Of a stretch of DNA of 64,000 nt, positions 16,963 to 26,455 are shown one piece after another. Position 1 is the stretch's first letter. Every line of letters begins with the position of its first letter. The notes under the pieces were generated by a model that was not told the DNA's origin, did not search any database, and worked only from the letters and a program-made list of their open reading frames with translations. The translations under genes were made by a program, and so were the position numbers. The stretch lies in assembly GCA_016932435.1 (NCBI GenBank), contig JAFGCW010000036.1, positions 1-64,000 of the forward strand, written 5' to 3'. This DNA comes from Dehalococcoidales bacterium. GTDB lineage: Bacteria; Chloroflexota; Dehalococcoidia; Dehalococcoidales; UBA2162.

Positions 16963-17823
16963 TCAAGTATCGGTTCGGTTCGTTTTAGGAAGAGATAAAC
17001 TCACTACTCTTTCTATTCCTGCAAGATCATGAAATATTTTTACCTCACCGTACGGGTAAATTCCCTTTAACTGCCGTGATGCTGCCTGACTCTGTCCCTG
17101 GCCCACTTCAAGCAGGATAGATCCGCCTCGCAGCAACTTACTTACAGACTGCCCAACAATAGCAATTATATACTCCAGTCCGTCTGTTCCACCGTTAAGA
17201 GCGACCTCCGGTTCGTGACCGGCGGTATTGACCTGCTGCATATCTGCATCTGTTACGTAAGGTAAATTACCAACTATCATATCGATCGGTTCCGGAAGTG
17301 GTTCCAGTAAATTACCTCGAAGTAAGGTTATCCTGTCCTCTACATTATGCTTCCGGCAATTCCTGGATGCTACCTCGAGAGCCGAAGCGGATATATCCGT
17401 GGCATAAATAACAGCATCCGGCAGGTTCAATGCCAGGCAGATAGCCACTACTCCCGAGCCTGTTCCAGCGTCGACAATGGTCTTATAAGACTGTTCTTTT
17501 GCCGTATCAATCGCTTTTTCAACCAGGAGTTCTGTCTCCGGCCTCGGTATCAGTACACCGGAATTAACAAAAAAGTCCAGTCCGTAGAACTCCCTGTTCC
17601 CTGTGATATAGGCTGACGGTTCGCCGTTGAGACGTCGCTGAATCAGTGTAAAAAAATCTTCAGATTGTTGAGTTGTGAGTTCATTATCGATATCGATATA
17701 TAACGTAATCCTGTCTATCTTAAGGGTATGCATAAGGAGTACTTCGGACTCAAGCAAAGCATCATCGATATCAGCAGCGGAGAGAGTATGTTCGGCCTTT
17801 TTCAGAGCCTGACGAAGGGTCAT
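16963..17823 (-). CDS. prmC: Release-factor glutamine N5-methyltransferase
   Basis: This 286-aa SAM enzyme methylates the glutamine of the GGQ motif of release factors, and it is encoded right after RF1, overlapping by 4 bp (ATGA). Visible motifs are [22 protein letters not shown] motif [18 protein letters not shown], and the catalytic tetrad NLPY (in IVGNLPYVT), where E. coli has NPPY; the NL variant also occurs in related lineages as far as I recall. The N-terminal helical domain recognises the factor. Length is normal. Confidence 0.92.
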   Translation of the reverse strand: MTLRQALKKAEHTLSAADIDDALLESEVLLMHTLKIDRITLYIDIDNELTTQQSEDFFTLIQRRLNGEPSAYITGNREFYGLDFFVNSGVLIPRPETELLVEKAIDTAKEQSYKTIVDAGTGSGVVAICLALNLPDAVIYATDISASALEVASRNCRKHNVEDRITLLRGNLLEPLPEPIDMIVGNLPYVTDADMQQVNTAGHEPEVALNGGTDGLEYIIAIVGQSVSKLLRGGSILLEVGQGQSQAASRQLKGIYPYGEVKIFHDLAGIERVVSLSLPKTNRTDT

Positions 17824-18890
17824 GCAAGCTGCTCCTGCAGCATCCTGGCACGGTCGTCGGTCGCCAGGGCATCGATGAGTTCGTCGAGGTTTCCTTCGAG
17901 AATCCCTTCAATATTGTGCAGGCTCAAACCTATTCTGTGATCAGTTACCCTATCTTGAGGGAAATTATAAGTTCGTATCTTTTCTGAGCGGTCACCCGTA
18001 CCAAGCTGGGAACGCCGTTCGTCACCCATTTCCGCTTCCTGCTTCATCTTTTCAATATCAAGCAAGCGGGCGCGCATGACTGCCATGGCTTTGTTTTTGT
18101 TCCTTAACTGGGATCGTTCATCCTGGCATACCGTAACTATACCGGTGGGAATATGGGTAATCCGTACTGCGGTGGCTACCTTGTTGACGTTCTGTCCTCC
18201 GGCCCCTCCGCTGTGAAAGATATCAATTCTCAGATCATCATTATTAACGTCCACGTCAACTTCATCGGCTTCCGGCAGTACAGCAACAGTAGCTGTGGAA
18301 GTATGAATTCGGCCGGATGATTCGGTAACCGGGACACGCTGCACCCGATGCACGCCTCTCTCATACTTCAACCGGCTGAATACATTTTTACCTTTCACCT
18401 CGAATACTACTTCTTTAAATCCGCCGATTCCACTCTCATTAGTATTGATTATCTCTACATTCCAGCCGTTTTCCTGGGCGTACCGACTATACATCCTGAA
18501 CAGGTCAGCAGCGAACAGTCCCGCCTCGTCCCCACCGGCTCCTGCCCGGATCTCCATTATGATATCTTTATCATCATTTTCATCTTTCGGAATCAGGGCA
18601 ACTTTCAGGTCGTCTTCTATTTCACTGATCTTAAGCTGCAGATCTTCTATCTCCTGCTTCACCATTTCCCTCATATCATCATCAAGGTCATCACCGAGCA
18701 TTGATTCGGTTTCTTCAAGTGATTTCGATGTCGATTCGTATTCGCGGTACATATTCACCACGTCCTCGAGTCCCGCTCTTTCTTTTGCCAGTTTCTGTAA
18801 CTGATTCGGATCGGTCGCAACTTCGGGACGGGCGATTTCTTCCTCGATGTCCCTGTAGCGCTTGTCAACTTTTTTAAGCTTTTCCCACAT
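17820..18890 (-). CDS. prfA: Peptide chain release factor 1
   Basis: The 356-aa class I release factor reads UAA and UAG. The tripeptide anticodon region is [16 protein letters not shown] (PVT in the RF1 PxT position) and the catalytic loop is [13 protein letters not shown] with GGQ. The N-terminal coiled-coil domain covers about residues 1-100. AGGAAG lies 9 bp before the ATG. Forms a two-gene operon with prmC. Presence of a normal RF1 is relevant to the amber-interrupted tfoX-like gene at 38893. Confidence 0.95.
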   Translation of the reverse strand: MWEKLKKVDKRYRDIEEEIARPEVATDPNQLQKLAKERAGLEDVVNMYREYESTSKSLEETESMLGDDLDDDMREMVKQEIEDLQLKISEIEDDLKVALIPKDENDDKDIIMEIRAGAGGDEAGLFAADLFRMYSRYAQENGWNVEIINTNESGIGGFKEVVFEVKGKNVFSRLKYERGVHRVQRVPVTESSGRIHTSTATVAVLPEADEVDVDVNNDDLRIDIFHSGGAGGQNVNKVATAVRITHIPTGIVTVCQDERSQLRNKNKAMAVMRARLLDIEKMKQEAEMGDERRSQLGTGDRSEKIRTYNFPQDRVTDHRIGLSLHNIEGILEGNLDELIDALATDDRARMLQEQLA

Positions 18891-19024
18891 GGTTACGTGC
18901 TTCCTGTTATCTGTATATTCGATTTATTTTACCATAAACACCACCAGACGGTGACGTATATTCAGTACAGCATAACTGAAACCATACATTCGCTTGTAAA
19001 ATGATCGAGGTTAAATGGAAGCAA

Positions 19025-19759
19025 CTAACCCGCGGCACCTCTCCTGAGCGAGAGAGCCGCCAGTACGGACATGAATACGGCGAAACCCACCAATACCGAT
19101 AACTCCACCCAGACATCCAGGAGATTTTTCCCGTGAAGCATTATCTCTCTCAGTCCGTCAACCGCGTATGTCAACGGCAGGAATTTCGCAATCCACTGCA
19201 GGTATTCGGGTAACTGATCTACAGGCCACAACAGACCGCAAAGGAAGAATTGAGGAAGTATGAAGATAGGAATGAACTGGGCTATCTGAAATTCGTTTCT
19301 GGCAAAGGTGGACGCAAAGGTTCCCAGGCAGACTGCCCCGATACCGACAACAGCCTGGAATATGATTATCTGCCATATTTCGCCCTGGTGGGTGATATCG
19401 AGTACATACACCATATAGAAGAATATAATCAGGGTCTGGGCAAGAGCGAACAACAGAAAACCAAAAAGGTATCCTCCAACTATATCGATCCTGGATACCG
19501 GCGCCGCCAGTAGACGTTCCAGCGTTCCCTGAGAGCGTTCCCTCTGGAAACTGATACCCGTCAATAAAAATCCGAAGAATAGGATCAACATGGCCAGCAT
19601 CGCCGGCGTGGTATAGTCCAGCATCTGCTTTTCCGGTGTGGATACACCGACAATGCTGGCTATGAGTAAAGGAGCGAATATCAGTAATCCAAGAGTGCGG
19701 CGGTCATGAATTAACTGGTTAATGATTCTGTTAGCAATACTGAATGAATTACTGAGCAT
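19025..19759 (-). CDS. ABC-2 type transporter permease
   Basis: The 244-aa membrane protein has six hydrophobic segments and the ABC-2 pattern FQRERSQGTLERLLAAPVSRIDIVGGY and AVDGLREIMLHGKNLLDVW. The chosen start at 19759 (MLSNSFSIANR) has AGGAG 7 bp upstream and gives an 11-bp overlap with the ATPase gene; a longer frame to 19825 would overlap by 77 bp. With the ATPase it forms a drug- or lipid-type exporter under control of the TetR gene upstream. Confidence 0.85.
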   Translation of the reverse strand: MLSNSFSIANRIINQLIHDRRTLGLLIFAPLLIASIVGVSTPEKQMLDYTTPAMLAMLILFFGFLLTGISFQRERSQGTLERLLAAPVSRIDIVGGYLFGFLLFALAQTLIIFFYMVYVLDITHQGEIWQIIIFQAVVGIGAVCLGTFASTFARNEFQIAQFIPIFILPQFFLCGLLWPVDQLPEYLQWIAKFLPLTYAVDGLREIMLHGKNLLDVWVELSVLVGFAVFMSVLAALSLRRGAAG

Positions 19760-20498
19760 TCTGTAACTCCTCTGTTTTTCTAATGAAGAAAAGGAAAGCA
19801 TCTTCCAGGCTGGCATTCGCATCACCGGTAGCCAACCTTAGTTCATCAGGCGTACCAACAGCAATAACCTTTCCCTGTCTCAGAAACACAAGCTTGTCGC
19901 AATGGGCTGCGTCATCCATGGTATGACTCGATACTACGATTGTCGCTCCTGCATCGGTAAGCGTTCTGAAATATTTCCAGAAACTCACCCGTACGTCAGG
20001 ATCGAGACCAACCGTCGGTTCATCGAGAAAAATCAGCGGCGGATTATGAACGATAGCACAGCCAAGACTGACACGCTGTTTCATTCCCCCGCTGAGATGC
20101 ACAATCTGAGTATTTTTTTTATCCCAGAGATCGACAAGTTTTATGACTTCGTCGACTCTTTCTTCTCTCTCTGTTTTATGCTTGAGTCCGTAGATACGTG
20201 CGAAAAAGTCGATATTATTTTTAACAGTGAGTTCTGTATACAGCGCAGGTAGCTGGGGCATATAACCACGCATTTTTGCATTCGACAGTGAAGGACGCTG
20301 TCCCAGGCACCGGATAGTACCGGATCCGGGTTTCAGCAAACCAACCAGCAATTTGATGAGTGTGGTTTTTCCGGAACCGTTCGGGCCCAGTAATCCGAAA
20401 CTTGTACCAGCAGGAATTTCCAGTGACAGGTCATCAATCACTTTAAGTTTGCCGTAACTAAATCCAAGATTATCGATCATAATTGCTTTATCGTTCAT
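19749..20498 (-). CDS. ABC-2 type transporter ATP-binding protein
   Basis: The nucleotide-binding subunit (249 aa from MNDKAIM) has Walker A GPNGSGKTTL, signature LSGGMKQRVSL, Walker B LIFLDEPTVGLDPD and the H-loop VSSHTMDDA. Start 20498 is preceded by GGGAGA and overlaps the TetR gene by 11 bp, mirroring the next junction, so all three genes are translationally coupled. Confidence 0.9.
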   Translation of the reverse strand: MNDKAIMIDNLGFSYGKLKVIDDLSLEIPAGTSFGLLGPNGSGKTTLIKLLVGLLKPGSGTIRCLGQRPSLSNAKMRGYMPQLPALYTELTVKNNIDFFARIYGLKHKTEREERVDEVIKLVDLWDKKNTQIVHLSGGMKQRVSLGCAIVHNPPLIFLDEPTVGLDPDVRVSFWKYFRTLTDAGATIVVSSHTMDDAAHCDKLVFLRQGKVIAVGTPDELRLATGDANASLEDAFLFFIRKTEELQNAQ

Positions 20499-21147
20499 TT
20501 TCAGTTCTCCCGTCGTTATCGCCACTTTGCTTTCCGGATAGACCGAAGAGCAGGAATTTTACCAGGTTATCTGTAATATCTTCACTCGTGGTTGTAGTTA
20601 AAGGTGAGTTTTCGCCTTCCATCATCCTCAGCATAAGAAAACCAAGTATCATCCCGCCGATTATTCTTACCGTAATCTCAGGTTTCGATATGGTGTATTT
20701 CCCTGTTTTGGTTAAATTTTCATAAATCGTTTCCATCTTTTTGAAAAAGGGTTGGAGAAACTCTTCAGACCACAAAGATTTTAGTTCTGGATCACGTTGA
20801 ATTTCGGCCATCAGGAAAGACATTTTCGATATGTCCGTATTTTCGATAAGACTCAATCGATTATGCATGATCTTTGAGAATGTACTGGCAATATCTCCGT
20901 TCGGAAGCTCATCGATAAGATTCAATAACGGAGCGTTCAATATGAAATTTTTTATGACGGCGAGGAACAGTTCACGTTTGCTGGGATAATAGTTGTATAT
21001 GGAGCCTACCGCCAGGCCAGCCTTCTCCGCAATATCAGGGATAGTAGCTACCCCATAACCTTTTTCCGAGAACACGGATAGAGCCGCTTCGAGTATCTGG
21101 CTCTCACGCTTCTTCGTAATCCTTTCCTTCTTTGCTTCCCTCGCCAT
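20488..21147 (-). CDS. TetR-family transcriptional repressor
   Basis: A 219-aa regulator from the ATG at 21147 (AGGA upstream). The N-terminal HTH is clear: QILEAALSVFSEKGYGVATIPDIAEKAGLAVGSIYNYYPSKRELF. The C-terminal helical domain would bind a ligand. It is the first gene of the exporter operon, and a perfect palindrome lies 22 bp upstream of its start, so it very likely represses its own operon and is released by a transported compound. Confidence 0.9.
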   Translation of the reverse strand: MAREAKKERITKKRESQILEAALSVFSEKGYGVATIPDIAEKAGLAVGSIYNYYPSKRELFLAVIKNFILNAPLLNLIDELPNGDIASTFSKIMHNRLSLIENTDISKMSFLMAEIQRDPELKSLWSEEFLQPFFKKMETIYENLTKTGKYTISKPEITVRIIGGMILGFLMLRMMEGENSPLTTTTSEDITDNLVKFLLFGLSGKQSGDNDGRTENER

Positions 21148-21168
21148 ACTATTCCTCCATAACATGAT

Positions 21169-21194
21169 ATATTGAATGAATATTCATTCAATAT
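21169..21194. promoter_or_regulatory. 26-bp perfect palindromic operator for the TetR operon
   Basis: ATATTGAATGAA followed by its exact complement makes a 26-bp palindrome (21169-21194), centred between 21181 and 21182. It contains the GAATGAATATTCATTC core common to TetR-type operators and lies immediately before the first gene of the TetR-ABC operon. Confidence 0.8.
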
Positions 21195-21361
21195 GATAGA
21201 GAAAAAATACTACCCTGTCAAGATATTTTCAAAGAGGTGGGTACGAAATCGTGGTTGTTAGTACATCCGTGAGTATTGGTTCATCATCCCAAGAAGACCA
21301 TGATCTAGTTAACCATATCAAGTAAAGTCATTACAGAACTCGGAAACCTCTGAACAAGTCC

Positions 21362-21383
21362 CCTCTCCCCACCGTGGGAGAGG
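21362..21383. repeat. Short GC-rich hairpin in a gene-free stretch
   Basis: CCTCTCCC (21362-21369) pairs with GGGAGAGG (21376-21383) around a 6-nt loop. It sits in the 319-base stretch 21195-21513 between the TetR operator and the AlkD-like gene end; the rest of that stretch shows nothing recognisable. This kind of hairpin recurs between genes in many environmental genomes, to my recollection. Confidence 0.35.
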
Positions 21384-21513
21384 AATATCCTGATTGATAT
21401 AAAGCGAAGTTATTCACAGTTTCCCTAAATATGAACATAGACGGGTATATTTTCGGTGTAATAACACATCCTGGCGAAATTGAATGAATCCGACCATAAA
21501 TTCCGATATCGGT

Positions 21514-22170
21514 CTAGACCTGTTTTCGCCGCGGATTTTTAACTCCCAGCGTCAGTTTGTTACGGACTTCCCGCTTGACGACTGCCGGTAACTCGTCATT
21601 GTGTTCTTCGATGAATTTCTCCACGGCTGCGGGATCTCGCTTACTCAGGTCTCGTAATGCCCAGGACATCCCCTTCGCTACCATATCGTCCTTGTCGGAT
21701 GCCAACACTTCACATACCATTAAGGTGCGTGGTGTATCTCCCCTGCCGCCCTGCGCTTTCCGGTTAAGAAAGACCGTGCAGACCAGGGCGGCTCTCCGCC
21801 ACCACCGACTTTCCGATTGTGTCCAGCCCATCACAGTCTCATCGTTTATATAGCCTTCACGCCAGGCAGGTCCTGCTATCGCTGAGAATGCATCTACCAG
21901 CCCCCAGCTGTCCATCCGGTCGCCCAGCGGTTCCAGGTATTCAGCGGTTATCTTCGTCCTGGCAGTAGGATGTTTGTAAAAGATATTCACAGAAGGTCGG
22001 TAATACCGCCATTCGGTCTGCATGAAAAGTCGTGAAGCCAGTTCAAGTGCTTCTTCAGCCGAAAGAGTTTTAATATCATCTATAAAATCAGCCGGAATAT
22101 CTTTCGGATGAGTGTATTCACTGTCATCGAAGAGTCGCTTTTCAAGTTTCAGAATGACCTCACTTGTCAT
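21514..22170 (-). CDS. AlkD-like DNA alkylation repair protein
   Basis: The 218-aa protein is all-helical and matches the HEAT-repeat AlkD glycosylase family, which removes bulky or cationic alkylpurines without base flipping. Key family segments are visible: DSWGLVDAFSAIAGP (Trp/Asp near the lesion), SRWWRRAALVCTV and GMSWALRDLSKRDP. Upstream GGAGGTGA is 7 bp from the ATG and overlaps the end of the previous gene. It is the last gene of a five-gene operon beginning at 25198 that also holds a YcaQ-type glycosylase. Confidence 0.85.
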   Translation of the reverse strand: MTSEVILKLEKRLFDDSEYTHPKDIPADFIDDIKTLSAEEALELASRLFMQTEWRYYRPSVNIFYKHPTARTKITAEYLEPLGDRMDSWGLVDAFSAIAGPAWREGYINDETVMGWTQSESRWWRRAALVCTVFLNRKAQGGRGDTPRTLMVCEVLASDKDDMVAKGMSWALRDLSKRDPAAVEKFIEEHNDELPAVVKREVRNKLTLGVKNPRRKQV

Positions 22171-22176
22171 AGAATT

Positions 22177-23100
22177 TCACCTCCCTGTTCCTGTTCCAGC
22201 ACCGTAATATGTCAACCAATCATCTACAGCGTCCGTTGCCGTCGAAAAACATACTCTGTTATCCGATGTCATATTTTGTAATATCATCATAGCCCGGTTC
22301 AGTCTGCCTTCATCCAGTCCGCCAGGTGGTAGAAATTCATACAGGTGAAAATGTATCTGAAATATGTCGATCTCTCCTGGATTGAGTGTTTGTATCCTCC
22401 GGTTGAACAATCCTGTCATCTTCCCCGCTTTATCATCAGATGCAATGGGAGAAAAGTGCTCGAAGTGACCTTCTTTATCAGGAATCCAGTAATCGCCGAA
22501 TCCCCCGCTGACTGCCAGTTCCACCACCGGGGAATCTCCTTCGAGAGAGTGAGTAGACCTACTCAGCCGGTACGGTTTACCGGTACTCCTCTTACTGCTA
22601 TCGGCAAGGAGAAAACCATCCGGCAGGTAATGCGCGCCGCCGTAACATATGCTGCAGTCGATACTTATCCCTGCTTCGGAAAGTACCTGTGTCATGCTGT
22701 CACGATAGGCAAACATCCAGGTCACATGCGTCCGGGGTTTCGGGAAACCGGCGTCCGTGAGTGTTTTACACATTTTCGGCAGCCATTCTCCGAATCTATC
22801 AAGATTTTCCCTGTTTAACTCCTGCTGGTGTTCCAGGTTTCCGTCAGCACCAGGATAATGGCTGTGAATACCGACTTCATGTCCATAATCCAGTAGTTCC
22901 AGGAACGGCTCAGGCCGCTGCTTTGCTGCCTGCGATGTCAGACACCAGGTAATTAGGGGATCATTGCCTTGATGATCCTGTACTTTTTCAATCTTTTTCA
23001 AGAAATATGGAAGCACGACATCTATAGATTTGAATCCTCCATCCCACACGTCCGGTTCGGTATGGCAGACCAGGCAGACATGCATCCGGCTATTATTCAT
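22177..23100 (-). CDS. Polysaccharide-deacetylase-like protein
   Basis: This 307-aa protein resembles the carbohydrate esterase 4/glycoside hydrolase-deacetylase fold: an early strand with HTEPD (MHVCLVCHTEPDVWD), then GHEVGIHSHYPG, which fits the metal-binding HxxxH motif, and IDIFQIHFHLYEF near the C-terminus. No signal peptide is seen, so it acts in the cytoplasm if active. It sits between DinB-like and AlkD-like genes with 6-bp gaps on each side. Substrate unknown. Confidence 0.65.
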   Translation of the reverse strand: MNNSRMHVCLVCHTEPDVWDGGFKSIDVVLPYFLKKIEKVQDHQGNDPLITWCLTSQAAKQRPEPFLELLDYGHEVGIHSHYPGADGNLEHQQELNRENLDRFGEWLPKMCKTLTDAGFPKPRTHVTWMFAYRDSMTQVLSEAGISIDCSICYGGAHYLPDGFLLADSSKRSTGKPYRLSRSTHSLEGDSPVVELAVSGGFGDYWIPDKEGHFEHFSPIASDDKAGKMTGLFNRRIQTLNPGEIDIFQIHFHLYEFLPPGGLDEGRLNRAMMILQNMTSDNRVCFSTATDAVDDWLTYYGAGTGTGR

Positions 23101-23106
23101 TGATGT

Positions 23107-23595
23107 CTAATCTCCCGAATACAGCCAGTCGTACATGTTAACGAACTGGGGCGGCTTGTGTCCCAGTACCTGACGGATAGAACTTATCTCACCAAGGTGG
23201 CACCATGTATGAAAGATACACCGAACCGTGAGAGCGCCCATATTCTCACTCTCAGGCGACGCGGTAACCGGTAAAGACTTCATATCTTCTTCCGTTGCTG
23301 TCTTCAGCCATATATCAGCATCCCGGCAGGCATCATTCCATAGTGTCATCGCTTTTTCGAGCGGAGGTTGTGACGCAGGACTACCGAAACCGTACGGAAG
23401 ATACCGTTCATCTCTTTCTTTACCCTGTGCCCAGCATACGTAAATTCCATAGTGCTGGTTGGCAACATGGGCGATTATCCAGCTGATGCAATTCATGGGA
23501 TCGATACGTTTTCTGGCGTCCTCGTCATTCAGACCTTTCAGATTACGGTTAAATTCCTTACGGCTGATATCCAGCATATCCACGAGTGTGTGCAT
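23107..23595 (-). CDS. DinB-family four-helix protein
   Basis: The 162-aa product fits the DinB/YfiT superfamily: an N-terminal helix ending in a metal-ligand histidine (ISWIIAHVANQHYG) and a C-terminal pair in IFHTWCHLGEISSIRQVLG. The three histidines would bind a divalent metal; members include thiol-dependent transferases and damage-inducible proteins. Sixth-base-range gap to the next gene (23100) indicates co-transcription. Confidence 0.75.
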   Translation of the reverse strand: MHTLVDMLDISRKEFNRNLKGLNDEDARKRIDPMNCISWIIAHVANQHYGIYVCWAQGKERDERYLPYGFGSPASQPPLEKAMTLWNDACRDADIWLKTATEEDMKSLPVTASPESENMGALTVRCIFHTWCHLGEISSIRQVLGHKPPQFVNMYDWLYSGD

Positions 23596-23638
23596 ATTTC
23601 ACCTCTCGTAACTAGTAATTCGATCTCATGCATATGAG

Positions 23639-23965
23639 TCAGGAAAATCTTGCCGGGTCCACCTCCCAGGGGCAGGTTTCTATATCCGGACAAAATTTAC
23701 AACTGATTATCTCACGTGATTTACAACAACCACGAATGGGACATCGTTTAAAGGTAAAGAAGTCATCTTCTCCTTCGTAACGGCAGCCATGACAGATAAG
23801 TTGTTCTGGTTTTACCGACTCAACTCCATGGTACTGCTTAATTTCTTTCTGCCATCTCTCTATTACCTCAGGCTCAAGCGTCTCTCCGAATATGGTCGCG
23901 CGATAGATACTGCATGGTTCACAATCTTCTCCGCAGTATCCCAGTTCTTCTACTGTCTTAGCCAT
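23639..23965 (-). CDS. DUF3795-type cysteine-rich protein
   Basis: A 108-aa protein from the second in-frame ATG (23965), which is better spaced from GAGGAG than the one at 23971. Ten cysteines lie in motifs such as YCGEDCEPCSIYRA, ICHGCRYEG, KRCPIRGCC and SCKFCPDIETCPW, the DUF3795 pattern, suggesting zinc or iron-sulfur binding. Function is unknown. Part of the repair-gene operon. Confidence 0.75.
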   Translation of the reverse strand: MAKTVEELGYCGEDCEPCSIYRATIFGETLEPEVIERWQKEIKQYHGVESVKPEQLICHGCRYEGEDDFFTFKRCPIRGCCKSREIISCKFCPDIETCPWEVDPARFS

Positions 23966-23980
23966 GAACATATCTCCTCT

Positions 23981-25198
23981 TCAGGACAACCAGCTTAATC
24001 CTTCACGATTAGTGAGTCTCTTGTTTATTTTAATCCTGGTAGTACCCAGATAATCCATGAAATCGTTGAAACAGTCTTTCAATGTGTTCTTTATTTCTTG
24101 TGTTACTACGACATCCTTCTCCCACCACCAGTTCTTGATGACAAGGGCGCCGTTTTTCTTGTCTCTTCCCGGTTCAAACCGGGCGATAAACCTGTCACCG
24201 TAAAGAACGGGCAATACGTAATATCCGTATTCTCTTTCCTTCACCGGTTTATACACTTCCCACCGGTAATTGAATCCAAACAGAGCATTGATCAACTCCC
24301 TGTCCCACATCAGGTTATCGAGTGGGGCTATGATCGCTGTCTGTTGCGGGATCTCATCCATTTTCCCCGTTTCTTCAAGATTCGATAAATCCTTGCTCGA
24401 AATGTAAAAGGGATATCTGTTTTCTTCTATCTTTACTTCTGCTACCTCACCACGATCCACCAGTCGTTCCAGTGTTGCTACTCTTTCTTTTGTTCCCGTT
24501 CCGTGTATCCATGGCCATATCCCTGCTCTGCTCCAGGCAAGCCCCAGACTTCGGAGTCGCCTATGCACATGCCAGTCCTGGTATCCTTCATGGGTTTCGT
24601 GCGGATCAGGGGCATTAAGGATTTCTTCCGGAATATGACGACTAGCCAGGTCATAAAACTTTCTGGTATTAAGTTTATGGTGTATAACCAGATCGCCCTG
24701 GTAATAGAGGTCATCCAATGCTACTTTGGCTAAACGCGTAGGTCCCCACGACCAGGCAACTTTCCTGTCGTGATCGAAATCTATCGATGATAGTGGACCT
24801 CTGTTCTCGATTTCCTTACGTATTTCAGGTATAACAGCAAGAGTATGCTCAGCATTTCTTCTCCTGTCGCTTTTCGCAGCTTCAAGCTGCCTGTAGTAAA
24901 AGTGAGGTCTGTCGCTAACAGGGTAGATTGCCATCATCTTGTCCCAGTTATCAATAAGTGTCCGGTCTGTGTAGAGCATCTCTTCGAGAATTTCGGGTTT
25001 GAAGTCCTTGATGCGTGATTGCAGAACAAGTTCCGGGTTGTTGCCGACTATATTCAGCGGATCGTACTGGATACATCCGACACGATTAAAGAAATCAAGG
25101 ATTTCCTGTTTTCCTGAAATTGTTCGTGGAGGTAAAAGACGCTGGTGGGTAAGGATGAATCTTCGCGCTTGCTGCCTGGTTATTACGATCTTCTTCAT
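23981..25198 (-). CDS. YcaQ/AlkZ-like DNA glycosylase (winged-helix family)
   Basis: The 405-aa protein belongs to the HTH_42 family, whose studied members unhook interstrand crosslinks and remove N7-alkylguanine. The catalytic QxD motif is visible as IQYDPLNIV near residue 42, followed by the winged-helix region (NNPELVLQSRI, TDRTLIDNWDKMMAIYP). The C-terminal half has LAWSRAGIWPWIHG and LDNLMWDRELINALFGFNYRWEVYKP, typical for the family. It heads an operon ending with an AlkD-like gene. The ATG at 25198 lacks a clear ribosome site, so a short leader is possible. Confidence 0.85.
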   Translation of the reverse strand: MKKIVITRQQARRFILTHQRLLPPRTISGKQEILDFFNRVGCIQYDPLNIVGNNPELVLQSRIKDFKPEILEEMLYTDRTLIDNWDKMMAIYPVSDRPHFYYRQLEAAKSDRRRNAEHTLAVIPEIRKEIENRGPLSSIDFDHDRKVAWSWGPTRLAKVALDDLYYQGDLVIHHKLNTRKFYDLASRHIPEEILNAPDPHETHEGYQDWHVHRRLRSLGLAWSRAGIWPWIHGTGTKERVATLERLVDRGEVAEVKIEENRYPFYISSKDLSNLEETGKMDEIPQQTAIIAPLDNLMWDRELINALFGFNYRWEVYKPVKEREYGYYVLPVLYGDRFIARFEPGRDKKNGALVIKNWWWEKDVVVTQEIKNTLKDCFNDFMDYLGTTRIKINKRLTNREGLSWLS

Positions 25199-25317
25199 AC
25201 AGAATTATCCGGCCTGTTATCCTATACAGCTCATAAGATAGGCTATAGTAGCACATATGTTCTGCACAGTCAACCAGTAAATGCAAAACACACAATCCTT
25301 TTTAGAAAAAGATTATG

Positions 25318-26238
25318 TCAATAAATCGGTAACACGTTTAGAGCCGCTGGGACTACTTTAATTGATACGGGACTCTCGCCAACAATATCACCATCAGCTT
25401 CAACAATCAGTTTTTCCTCTGCTTCAATGGATATCTCTGACACTTTCGTTTGGCTAAATTTTTCATGCGTAATATGTGTACCATCATAGAGTTTTGGTCG
25501 TATTCTAATTAAGTCATACATGGATATATCGCCGACCATTATAGAGTCTAGCAAACCGTCATCCAGAGTGGCGTTGGGAGCGATTATCATTCCGTCCGCG
25601 AAATATTTTCCATTTGCTACCACTACCGTACAAAACTTACCGGTTGCTTTATTATTAACAATATTTATATTAAGACGTTTATTTTTACTGTTTATGAGCG
25701 TTAAGACACCCGAAATCGTTCGCATAAATAGATTCAGTTTCTTGTTATAAGAATCTGGAATACGGTCCCATTTTTTTACAACTTCCGCCGGTAAACCTAC
25801 GCTCACCTCATTGACGAAATAATGCTTCACCTGTTTACCTTGACGCTGGCAATGTATCAGTCCAACGTCAATCTTCATCGGCTGATGAGTTGTCCAGGAT
25901 ATTGCCGAATCGATATTTTTTTCACCTAATCCTAGAGACATCTTAAAGACATTTGTGGTTCCTGCGTCAATAACACCCAGAATAGTGTTATCTGGATTAT
26001 CTGACAGTAGTATCCCATTCGCCACCTCGTTAATGGTACCGTCCCCCCCAATTGCCAGAAGGCACCGATAACCATTTTCGATGGATTGTCGTGCTATCTC
26101 AGCAGCATGCCCCGGGTACTGAGTGAATTGAACATCAAACTCCAATCCCGCTTGTTGTATCTTGCGGCGAATCCTGTCCCACTCTTTAGTGACCGAGCGA
26201 CTTCCTGCTACAGGATTGACAATAGCTCTGGTATCCAT
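25318..26238 (-). CDS. Diacylglycerol kinase family lipid kinase
   Basis: The 306-aa protein shows the DagK/YegS catalytic domain: IVNPVAGSRSV for nucleotide and substrate, LLAIGGDGTINEVANGIL (GGDGT motif), GVIDAGTTNVFKMSLG and the C-terminal VVANGKYFADGMIIAPNATLDDGLLD. Such enzymes phosphorylate diacylglycerol or related lipids, feeding phosphatidate synthesis, consistent with plsY at 29228. GGAGGGTAG precedes the ATG. Transcribed alone, divergent from the 26456 membrane protein. Confidence 0.9.
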   Translation of the reverse strand: MDTRAIVNPVAGSRSVTKEWDRIRRKIQQAGLEFDVQFTQYPGHAAEIARQSIENGYRCLLAIGGDGTINEVANGILLSDNPDNTILGVIDAGTTNVFKMSLGLGEKNIDSAISWTTHQPMKIDVGLIHCQRQGKQVKHYFVNEVSVGLPAEVVKKWDRIPDSYNKKLNLFMRTISGVLTLINSKNKRLNINIVNNKATGKFCTVVVANGKYFADGMIIAPNATLDDGLLDSIMVGDISMYDLIRIRPKLYDGTHITHEKFSQTKVSEISIEAEEKLIVEADGDIVGESPVSIKVVPAALNVLPIY

Positions 26239-26455
26239 CTACCCTCCGAAAATATTGTATCTATCTGGTTATTACAATTAAACCTTCAGTCACTAGCTTT
26301 AATGAGAGGTTTTATATTCTAATTAATTTATACTGAATAATCAAGATTTAAATCAGGTAATTGTTGAAGTAAGAAAATACTCTGCGAAGAAATTTACTAT
26401 AGATGAAATACTCCTAACTATGAATATTATAATAAATAGGATACAATAGAATAGT

